From a virus: DNA of 28,617 bases. Shown piece by piece: positions 18,005 to 23,031 of this stretch. The number at the start of each line of letters is the position of its first letter. The stretch's first letter is position 1. The notes beneath the pieces were generated by a model. The model was given only the letters and a program-made list of their open reading frames with translations, did not search any database and was not told where the DNA came from. Location: positions 1 through 28,617 of the IMG/VR virus record IMGVR_UViG_3300021961_000460. One strand, given 5' to 3'. A program made the position numbers and the translations under genes.

Positions 18005-18199
18005 GTGGACTTGGAAACGATACAATTGGGCTTGCAGATTCTACAAGGTGGAACGGCCGCGGTGTTGGTCGTTTTGGGTTGGATCTGGAAAAGTTTCGTG
18101 GACTATCAAAGAGAAACACGAAAAGCGATCCGGGATCTGGAACACGCCGTGATCCGATTGGAATCACAACGGCCCGGAACGTCGCTATTTGGGGAATAA
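18005..18199 (+). CDS. Holin-like small membrane protein
   Basis: A 64-residue protein with a GTG start two bases after the endolysin stop; a GGAG lies about ten bases upstream. It has one likely membrane helix at about residues 7-29 (LGLQILQGGTAAVLVVLGWI) and a charged amphipathic C-terminal half (YQRETRKAIRDLEHAV). Size, single helix, charged tail and placement between endolysin and lipoprotein genes fit a one-helix holin. The layout (membrane anchor plus periplasmic-type helix) would also fit a short inner-membrane spanin. Function is inferred. Confidence 0.6.
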   Translation: MDLETIQLGLQILQGGTAAVLVVLGWIWKSFVDYQRETRKAIRDLEHAVIRLESQRPGTSLFGE

Positions 18200-18215
18200 T
18201 ATTAGGGGGACTTTC

Positions 18216-18635
18216 ATGCGTCGGCTGTTCTTCGTTTTTGCTTCACTTCTAGTTGGTTGCACTCCGGCAGATCGGGATCGGTTAGCGTCCGGGGCTTGGA
18301 AGGCTTCGGAATGTTCGTTGTTTTCGGCTATGGGATGCGCCGGCCAAGCGGTTGGACATTGCAGCGTTGAAGCCTCTGGAGACTTTCCGGCCTTTGGGGA
18401 TTGTCTTGTCAATAAAACGCAAAATTGCGTGGGAGCGAACCTTGCCCGGTGCGCTTTGTCCGGGATTGTTTACGTCGCAAAAACCACGAACGTGGCGGCC
18501 GGTGGAGTGAGTTGCACCACCGAAGAAAACAAAGCCTTGGTTTTTGATTGTGTCCACTCCCAACCCCTGGAAAGTGAAGCCCAAGCGGTGGAAGCAGTGG
18601 CCCGATGTTGGCTGGAAGTTTGTGAAGAGGACTAG
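18216..18635 (+). CDS. Cysteine-rich lipoprotein of the lysis region (possible outer-membrane spanin)
   Basis: The ATG at 18216 follows AGGGGGA, giving 139 residues. The start MRRLFFVFASLLVGCTP is a textbook lipoprotein signal with lipobox LVGC. After processing the mature protein holds about ten further cysteines (for example SEC, MGC, GHC, GDC, QNC, ARC, VSC, FDC, ARC, EVC), so disulfides are likely in the periplasm. It lies last in the lysis cassette, as Rz1-type spanins do, but is longer and richer in Cys than usual. A superinfection-exclusion lipoprotein is an alternative. The stop shares a CTAG palindrome with the convergent gene. Confidence 0.65.
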   Translation: MRRLFFVFASLLVGCTPADRDRLASGAWKASECSLFSAMGCAGQAVGHCSVEASGDFPAFGDCLVNKTQNCVGANLARCALSGIVYVAKTTNVAAGGVSCTTEENKALVFDCVHSQPLESEAQAVEAVARCWLEVCEED

Positions 18636-18982
18636 GAAGCCGAAACCGAAGCAATGAAGACGGGAGCATCCCCGCCGGAATTCGCCAAGCCTGAATAACT
18701 AATTACCATTTTGTAGAAATTGAACGGGACCCCGTTGGAATCCGTCACGTTTTCAAACACCAAAACCGAAGCCGCGGGGCTTTGGGTTTTGTAAGTGTAT
18801 GCAAAAGCGTCCGGCGTGGTGACGTCGGCGTATAGTTTTACGTCATAAGCCGCCACCGGGCTGGTCCCGTTCACGGCCGCAAGTGCGATCGTCACGCTTT
18901 GAAAGTCTTCAAAATAAAAAGCGGCCGAACCACTCGCGGCCGCACTCTGGATCAAGGTTTCGGAAACTCTTCCTTTTTTCAT
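18632..18982 (-). CDS. Small beta-rich protein, lone minus-strand gene
   Basis: A 116-residue protein read leftward, with a strong ribosome site (GGGGGAAGAC) before its ATG. Its composition (Ala, Val, Ser, Thr, Tyr) and strand pattern (SVTIALAAVNG, YDVKLYADVTT, FYKMVISYSGLA) look like a single beta-sandwich. There is no signal peptide or membrane helix. I do not recognise it. It resembles small virion decoration domains in character but sits apart from the structural operon and in the opposite direction, divergent from the 19156 gene. It could instead be a moron product expressed on its own. Confidence 0.6.
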   Translation of the reverse strand: MKKGRVSETLIQSAAASGSAAFYFEDFQSVTIALAAVNGTSPVAAYDVKLYADVTTPDAFAYTYKTQSPAASVLVFENVTDSNGVPFNFYKMVISYSGLANSGGDAPVFIASVSAS

Positions 18983-19052
18983 GTCTTCCCCCGTGGGTTT
19001 GTTGGTTTCCAGACTTTACACCAAACCCAAAAAAAACGAACCACGAAAAAAA

Positions 19053-19067
19053 ACGCACAAAATGCGT
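19053..19067. promoter_or_regulatory. Palindrome, possible operator 1 (ACGCA-CAAAA-TGCGT)
   Basis: A perfect five-base inverted repeat with a five-base spacer, extended by A and T bases to eight pairs. It lies between two divergent genes, upstream of the promoter at 19076-19104. Its first seven bases, ACGCACA, recur 34 bases downstream in the second palindrome, about three helical turns away. An operator pair is the simplest reading. Confidence 0.45.
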
Positions 19068-19075
19068 TTTCCTTG

Positions 19076-19104
19076 TTGACGGATATACGCACATAGTGCA
19101 CAAT
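19076..19104 (+). promoter_or_regulatory. Sigma70-type promoter for the 19156 operon
   Basis: TTGACG (19076-19081) and CACAAT (19099-19104) are separated by exactly 17 bases. The expected start of transcription is near 19111, leaving a leader of about 45 bases before the ATG at 19156. The spacer and -10 box overlap a second palindrome. Confidence 0.6.
19087..19101. promoter_or_regulatory. Palindrome inside the promoter, possible operator 2
   Basis: ACGCACATAGTGCAC contains the inverted repeat GCAC-ATA-GTGC (19089-19099), overlapping the promoter spacer and the first base of the -10 box. A protein bound here would block RNA polymerase. It shares ACGCACA with the palindrome at 19053. Confidence 0.45.
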
Positions 19105-19155
19105 GGGGACATAAACAAAGGGCCGGAGGCCCGCAACGCAAGGGGACGGCAAACA

Positions 19156-19488
19156 ATGGAAACTCAAAAAATGGAAGAAAAGATCAGCAGAATGGAACAG
19201 ATCGCCAAGCGTAATCACGCGCAAGTTTTGAAGATCGCGCAATGGGGTCCGGGTGAAGCCCGGATCTTTCTCCAGAGTCGTGGAGTCAAGTGGGCGGACC
19301 AAAAAGCGATCGGCTTGTTCCGGAAATGCGTGGCATTCGTTGAACAGCACCCAAAAAGCCACGCCGTGGAAAAGTTCACAAACCCGTGGCATGGGGAACA
19401 CTTGGGGTTTTTCTTCACTTCATTGGCAAACCCGGAACGGCCTGAATGGATGCTTGATCGCTGTGTCAATATTGAGGGGGTGGCGTAA
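19156..19488 (+). CDS. Unknown protein, first gene of the ligase operon
   Basis: A 110-residue protein whose ATG follows AAGGGGACGG. The N-terminal 30 residues are Glu/Lys-rich and helical. The rest is compact, with WGPGEARIFLQSRGVKW and a His/Trp/Phe-rich end (NPWHGEHLGFFFTSL). I do not recognise the family. Its stop overlaps the start of the ligase gene (TAATG), so the two are probably translated together from the promoter at 19076. A role in early takeover or DNA metabolism is suggested only by this linkage. Confidence 0.65.
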   Translation: METQKMEEKISRMEQIAKRNHAQVLKIAQWGPGEARIFLQSRGVKWADQKAIGLFRKCVAFVEQHPKSHAVEKFTNPWHGEHLGFFFTSLANPERPEWMLDRCVNIEGVA

Positions 19489-20237
19489 TGCGCGGCAATT
19501 ATGAAGATGCAACAGTTGAGACAATGGATCTTGCGCACTATGACTTGGTCCAACTGAAGTTTGACGGGATGTGGGTTCAGGTGGAGATTGACGGCCGGGA
19601 AGCCAAGATCTTGAACCGCCACGGGAAGCCGGTGGAAGTGGTAGAACTTGGCGACAAGCACCCGCGATCGGTCTTTGTTGGGGAATGGATGAAAGGGACG
19701 CAACGAACGAAAGGCCAAGCCGTTCACGTTGTGGCGTTTGATTGCGCCGCGGCCAATGGTTGGAGTTGCGAAGCGCGGACCTATTTGCAAAGGATGGAAG
19801 AATTGAAAGCCGTAGAAATGCCCCGGGAATTGGGGAACGTATTAGGCCGGGTTGTCTTTCCGGAAACGTGGCATCCGCGGGAAGCCGAAACGCTTTGGAA
19901 AGACGTGGAAACAGGAAAGGAAGAGGGCTTGATCCTTCGCCGGAATGCAATGCCGTTTGGCGCAACGGTGGCCCGCGTGAAACCGCTGGTTGAACTGGAT
20001 TTTTATGCCACCGAAGTCCACTGGAAAAACGGGAAACCCGTGGCGGTTGGCGGTTCGGAATATCCCGGCGGGCCGGAGTTGGTCAAAGCACGCCTAACGG
20101 TTGGATCAGACTATTCAGGGTTTCAGGTTGGCCGTTGCTTCAAAGTTCAGGGACAGGAAAGAACTGAACGCGGATCCATTCGGTTTCCGTTCTTCAGGGG
20201 GTGGCATCTTGAAAAAACTTTTGATCTTGCAAAATAA
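19488..20237 (+). CDS. ATP-dependent DNA ligase, minimal form
   Basis: A 249-residue nucleotidyltransferase-type ligase. Motif I is KFDG with the AMP-accepting lysine at residue 24. NRHG (residues 43-46) is motif Ia-like, FVGEW (63-67) is motif III, EGLILRR (146-152) is motif IV and ARVKP (162-166) is motif V. About 80 residues follow, enough for a small OB-fold (LDFYATEVHWKNGK). There is no N-terminal DNA-binding domain, as in the smallest viral and bacterial Lig E-type enzymes. It would seal nicks during phage replication and recombination. RNA substrates cannot be excluded from motifs alone. Confidence 0.85.
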   Translation: MRGNYEDATVETMDLAHYDLVQLKFDGMWVQVEIDGREAKILNRHGKPVEVVELGDKHPRSVFVGEWMKGTQRTKGQAVHVVAFDCAAANGWSCEARTYLQRMEELKAVEMPRELGNVLGRVVFPETWHPREAETLWKDVETGKEEGLILRRNAMPFGATVARVKPLVELDFYATEVHWKNGKPVAVGGSEYPGGPELVKARLTVGSDYSGFQVGRCFKVQGQERTERGSIRFPFFRGWHLEKTFDLAK

Positions 20238-20475
20238 TGAAGCGATCAAGATTGGCCGGAAGGCTTTGGGGTGGAATCAACAGCGGCTTGCAGACTTCCT
20301 TGGGGTTTCCTTGTCGATTGTTGGGAAGTGGGAGCGGGAAGAAAGGAAAGCACCGGATCACGTTGTTCTACTTCTTCTATTGGTGAAAAAGTTGGAACCC
20401 GAAGATTTTTGGACCACTGATCCCTACCGTTTCCGGCGTTTTCTCGCATCTCATTTGTCCAATCACACAAAATAA
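20209..20475 (+). CDS. Helix-turn-helix transcription regulator (XRE-like)
   Basis: An 88-residue protein starting at a TTG preceded by CAGGGGGTGG, inside the last 29 bases of the ligase gene and in another frame. Residues 15-45 show an HTH of the Cro/CI type (LGWNQQRLADFLGVSLSIVG followed by KWEREERKAP). The C-terminal part is a leucine-rich helix, then an FRRFL segment that may serve in dimerisation. It is a good candidate to bind the palindromes at 19053-19101 upstream of its own operon, but that is inference. ATG starts in the right frame are absent, so the TTG choice rests on the ribosome site. Confidence 0.75.
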   Translation: MKKLLILQNNEAIKIGRKALGWNQQRLADFLGVSLSIVGKWEREERKAPDHVVLLLLLVKKLEPEDFWTTDPYRFRRFLASHLSNHTK

Positions 20476-20579
20476 ACCCCCTAATTCAAAAAGCGGGGAA
20501 CCGCCCAAACCTTGGCACTTCCAAAGCCGGGCGGGTGGTGCCCCCTTATCATTCGCGGAAAGTTGTCCAACTAGCAGCG

Positions 20580-20607
20580 AAAAAGCCGGCGTTTTTGGCC
20601 CCGGCTT
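20580..20607 (-). terminator. Rho-independent terminator of the leftward recombination operon
   Basis: Read on the minus strand, the stem AAGCCGG / CCGGCTT (7 pairs) has an 11-base loop containing GGCC and AAAAA, followed by a run of five T. It begins within the stop codon of the Sak4-like gene. Confidence 0.7.
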
Positions 20608-21364
20608 ACTCTCCCGCACCCTGAGATCGTCTCTTGTAGGCTTCCCGGAAAAAGTTCAAAAAGCCTTTTCCGTCCAGTGGGAAAACTTCGGGTAACACGT
20701 CGCCACGTTGCCCACCCATCCCGTCTAATTCTGTGCAAGTCGCTAAGCGGTTTCCCTGTTCGTCTTTGAAAGCCCGAATCATAAGATCCGAACGCTTCGC
20801 AATGATAAACCGGGATGATTCCGTTAGCGTGGGGAAGTAGGTTAACTTTTTTTGACCACCGAACCGTTCTGGATCCGCTAAACGATTGCCGGCCATGTCC
20901 GTCTCCACTTGGGTGGCGTGGTCCAGAAACACGCAAGCCCAAGGGCCGGCCATTAAAAGGTTCAACGCGTTTTTCCATGTTTGGGAAACCTTGCCCCACC
21001 CGGCGCGGCCGCCGAACTTCGGATCCGCCGGGTCAACTGCCCGCTTAAGCTGGCAAACGTGGCGGACCAGCTGATCGCGAAGTTCCGTCATTGAGTCCAC
21101 CACAATCACCCCAAAACCGTGATCGGGGTTTTTGTGGAGTTCTTCAACCGCTTGGACAAATTCCGGCCACGTTCGGATCTGAACGTCGAAACAATCGGGT
21201 TCGATCCGAAGCGTTCCGCCTTCACAATCCAGAAAAAGAACTTTCCCGTTTTTCGTCTCCAGATTCGCTGCAAAGGTTGTTTTTCCAACCTTTGGGGGGC
21301 CGTAAAGATAAACGATCAAACCGTCCAGCCCGATCACCTGTTCACGTTTCTTCGTTGGCAACAT
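20606..21364 (-). CDS. Sak4-like RecA-fold ATPase (single-strand annealing recombinase)
   Basis: A 252-residue P-loop ATPase. Walker A is GPPKVGKT at residues 22-29, preceded by LIVYLY. A glutamate-containing FLDCEGGT follows, and Walker B is VIVVDSMTE. Phage proteins of this build next to a YqaJ-type exonuclease are known as Sak4 or AAA_24 proteins and promote strand annealing together with a phage SSB. No SSB gene is obvious here. It starts one base after the YqaJ stop, so both come from one leftward transcript ending at the 20580 terminator. A generic phage NTP-binding protein would be the conservative label. Confidence 0.8.
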   Translation of the reverse strand: MLPTKKREQVIGLDGLIVYLYGPPKVGKTTFAANLETKNGKVLFLDCEGGTLRIEPDCFDVQIRTWPEFVQAVEELHKNPDHGFGVIVVDSMTELRDQLVRHVCQLKRAVDPADPKFGGRAGWGKVSQTWKNALNLLMAGPWACVFLDHATQVETDMAGNRLADPERFGGQKKLTYFPTLTESSRFIIAKRSDLMIRAFKDEQGNRLATCTELDGMGGQRGDVLPEVFPLDGKGFLNFFREAYKRRSQGAGE

Positions 21365-21365
21365 T

Positions 21366-22277
21366 TCAAACCACCTTTACAGTGAACCGCCGGCCGCGGG
21401 CAGTTCTTGACCATTTCACGATCGCACCATTTGCGATCAATTCTTCACCGTCGCCGATCAACGCTTTCAAAACGTTTTCGGCTTCGGTTTTCTTCTCCCC
21501 TTCGAACTTCTCGCGGGCTTTGCTTTCGAAGTACAATTCCAAAGCGCGATCGGCCACTTCATTCCCTCGGGCGTCGAATGGTTCAGGCGCGTCCGGCTTC
21601 GTGTCGTAAAGAAGATCCAAAGCCTTCGCCGTCTTTTCTGAATTGTCCAGCATCCAAAACACGTCGCCGGCTTCCATTCGGGCCCACAATTCAAGTTCTG
21701 CTTTTTGCAGGGCTTCCAGTTCTTCAAGGTCCGGAAATATCCAGAAGAATTCTTCCCGGTAGCCTTCCGTTAGCGCGCCCAAAACGCAAAAATCTAACCG
21801 TGTCACCAAAAGGTAGTGAAGGCATTGGGCGCGATAGTGCTTCGGGATTCCGTCCTTGAACATCAACCCGCCATGCATTGAAAGCGCGGTTTTCGCTTCA
21901 ATAATCCCCGCGCCCTTGTCTCCAAAGGCCCCGGCGTCCATGGTTGCGCGGAGTTGGGGGAAGTCTGGATCGATCATTAGTGGAAGATCTTGAACTTCCC
22001 GGATCGCGTTTGGGAACCGTTGCTTGACCATGTCCACCACAAGGGGTTCCAAAGCGTGACCCCAACGCGTGGCGTTGTTCTCCACTTTTTTGGCCTTGTT
22101 TCGGAACTTGTCAAGATACAGATCGAGGGCGCACTTGTAAGGGTGAACCCCCAACGCCACGGCCGCATCACTTCCACCGATTCCACCGCGCCGCCATTCC
22201 AACCATTCTTGATCGGTCAAGTCCTTTTGGAATGGTCCCCGTGTTGGTTGTTTTTTTCTACTTTTCGCAAAATTCAT
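21366..22277 (-). CDS. YqaJ-like viral recombination exonuclease
   Basis: The ATG at 22277 gives 303 residues. It shows the lambda-exonuclease/YqaJ pattern of the PD-(D/E)XK fold: GGIGGSDAAVALG (residues 31-43), RWGHALEP with Glu77, then MDAG with Asp114 and IIEAKT with Glu127 and Lys129. A HYLLVT helix region follows. The C-terminal 100 residues are helical and charged. It would resect double-stranded ends 5' to 3' for annealing by the neighbouring Sak4-like protein. The start has no Shine-Dalgarno sequence and lies about seven bases from a predicted -10 box. An in-frame TTG at 22313 is unlikely because it falls in the -35 region. Confidence 0.9.
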   Translation of the reverse strand: MNFAKSRKKQPTRGPFQKDLTDQEWLEWRRGGIGGSDAAVALGVHPYKCALDLYLDKFRNKAKKVENNATRWGHALEPLVVDMVKQRFPNAIREVQDLPLMIDPDFPQLRATMDAGAFGDKGAGIIEAKTALSMHGGLMFKDGIPKHYRAQCLHYLLVTRLDFCVLGALTEGYREEFFWIFPDLEELEALQKAELELWARMEAGDVFWMLDNSEKTAKALDLLYDTKPDAPEPFDARGNEVADRALELYFESKAREKFEGEKKTEAENVLKALIGDGEELIANGAIVKWSRTARGRRFTVKVV

Positions 22278-22279
22278 AT

Positions 22280-22313
22280 TTGACAAGTACGGAACCCCGC
22301 GTTTATTTGTCAA
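22280..22313. promoter_or_regulatory. Symmetric overlapping divergent promoters / operator
   Basis: A perfect inverted repeat TTGACAA (22280-22286) and TTGTCAA (22307-22313) with 20 bases between. Each arm supplies a consensus -35 box TTGACA pointing inward. With 18-base spacing each promoter has a weak -10 (TATTTG at 22304-22309 on plus, TACTTG at 22289-22284 on minus) that overlaps the other's -35. The ATG codons at 22316 (plus) and 22277 (minus) are each six bases beyond the -10, equally far from the centre, and neither has a ribosome site. Confidence 0.5.
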
Positions 22314-22315
22314 GC

Positions 22316-22546
22316 ATGAAGTTGACCGAATACCTAAACGAAACGAACCAAACCGTTCACGGCCTCGCCAAGGCCGCCGGCGTCACGCCGTCCGTGGTCT
22401 ACAAGTTCATCCAAGGCAATCAAAAAAGCGTGAAACCCCATATTGCCCGCGCAATTTCCGAAGCGACCGGGGGAAAGGTTGGGATACTGGATCTCTTGTT
22501 TCCGGATCAGACTTTTGAATTTCAGATCAAGGCGGTGGACAAGTGA
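22316..22546 (+). CDS. Cro-like HTH regulator
   Basis: A 76-residue protein from the ATG at 22316. Residues 1-45 form a helix-turn-helix: VHGLAKAAGVTPSVVYKFIQ, the usual Cro/CI pattern with recognition helix around TPSVVYKF. The remainder (IARAISEATGGKVGILDLLF) matches the end of the same domain. It lies at the edge of the palindromic promoter region and is the natural candidate to bind it. The following gene starts in a GTGA overlap. With no ribosome site upstream, the message may be leaderless. It is too small for a CI-type repressor with a separate dimerisation domain. Confidence 0.8.
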   Translation: MKLTEYLNETNQTVHGLAKAAGVTPSVVYKFIQGNQKSVKPHIARAISEATGGKVGILDLLFPDQTFEFQIKAVDK

Positions 22547-23031
22547 AAACGTGGTTTCCCGTGCCAATGTCTTGGATCAATTCACCCGCGTGGCACTCGC
22601 TTACGCCACGCGCCCGGGTGCTTTTGTTTCTACTTTGGGCGAAGTCCGAAACCGGAGAAGTTCCAGCGGACCCCAAAGCCGTCCAAGTTCTTTCCGGCAT
22701 GGCGGACAGGCCAAAGCGGATTGCGGAAGCGGTGGAAGAACTGAAGGCCGCGGGCTTTATTGAACGGGAAGAAACCGGCTTTTTTTTGGCTTCATTCCGT
22801 ACAATTTTGGCAAAATTTCGGCACAAATCCGGCACAAATTTGGCAAAAAATGTACGCAAGAAACGAACGATTCCAGAGACTTCCGCGGATCTCTCACGCG
22901 CGCGCGCTTTTCCCCCTAAAGGGGAAAAGAAAAGAAAAGACGAAAAAGGAACGAACCCACCGGGTGGCGGTTCGTCCTTTTCGTCAGAATTAGATCCGCG
23001 GGTTTTGGAATTGATGAAGGTGAAACCATGA
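22543..23031 (+). CDS. Replication initiation protein (winged-helix type) carrying internal origin repeats
   Basis: A 162-residue protein with a GTG start overlapping the regulator's stop. Residues 1-85 look like a winged helix of the phage replication protein/DnaD-N kind (WINSPAWHSLTPRARVLLF, then RIAEAVEELKAAGFI and a beta wing). Residues 95-150 are basic, Pro/Gly-rich and probably disordered. The gene comes just before the DnaB-like helicase, as lambda O and P18-type loaders do, so it probably binds the origin and recruits the helicase. The coding DNA for residues 86-148 contains four 11-bp repeats and two inverted repeats, listed separately. Confidence 0.65.
   Translation: MKTWFPVPMSWINSPAWHSLTPRARVLLFLLWAKSETGEVPADPKAVQVLSGMADRPKRIAEAVEELKAAGFIEREETGFFLASFRTILAKFRHKSGTNLAKNVRKKRTIPETSADLSRARAFPPKGEKKRKDEKGTNPPGGGSSFSSELDPRVLELMKVKP
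22798..22856. repeat. Four 11-bp iterons framed by an inverted repeat; probable replication origin
   Basis: Units at 22806, 22817, 22828 and 22839 follow the consensus TTYGGCAMAAA, with GGCA recurring at exactly 11-base steps (22809, 22820, 22831, 22842). The block is flanked by CGTACA (22798-22803) and TGTACG (22851-22856), a perfect inverted repeat. Since 11 is not a multiple of 3, the encoded peptide is not repetitive, so the periodicity is a DNA-level signal. Placement inside the replication protein gene resembles lambda ori inside O. Confidence 0.65.
22907..22929. repeat. Inverted repeat next to the iterons
   Basis: CTTTTCCCC (22907-22915) and GGGGAAAAG (22921-22929) form a perfect nine-pair stem with the loop CTAAA. 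A CG-alternating run (22898-22907) lies just upstream, and a purine-rich A-rich stretch follows. It may be a structural part of the origin. No U-run follows it, so a terminator role is less likely. Confidence 0.5.
22939..22985. repeat. Long imperfect hairpin in the origin region
   Basis: The left arm 22939-22957 (GACGAAAAAGGAACGAACC) pairs with the right arm 22969-22985 (GGTTCGTCCTTTTCGTC). All 17 bases of the right arm can pair, leaving two single-base bulges in the left arm. The apex carries a further CACC/GGTG pairing. It lies within the replication protein gene over a low-complexity linker. Confidence 0.55.

Noticed and set aside
19045-19070. Palindrome at 19053 as a rho-independent terminator
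   Set aside because: The core stem has only five strong pairs, is followed by just four T, and lies upstream of a promoter between divergent genes, where an operator is more sensible.
20493-20504. GCGG-GGAA-CCGC hairpin after the HTH gene, considered as a rightward terminator
   Set aside because: Only four pairs and no T-run follows; the stem at 20583-20607 has its T-run on the other strand. I could not support a rightward terminator.
21091-21609. A 172-codon plus-strand frame across the Sak4/YqaJ genes
   Set aside because: Antisense to two enzymes with clear catalytic motifs; Ser/Arg/Pro-rich without motif.
22316-22546. Reading the two HTH proteins as evidence of lysogeny
   Set aside because: No integrase, excisionase, partition gene or CI-size repressor is visible, so a temperate lifestyle is not supported; the proteins can be early/late switches.
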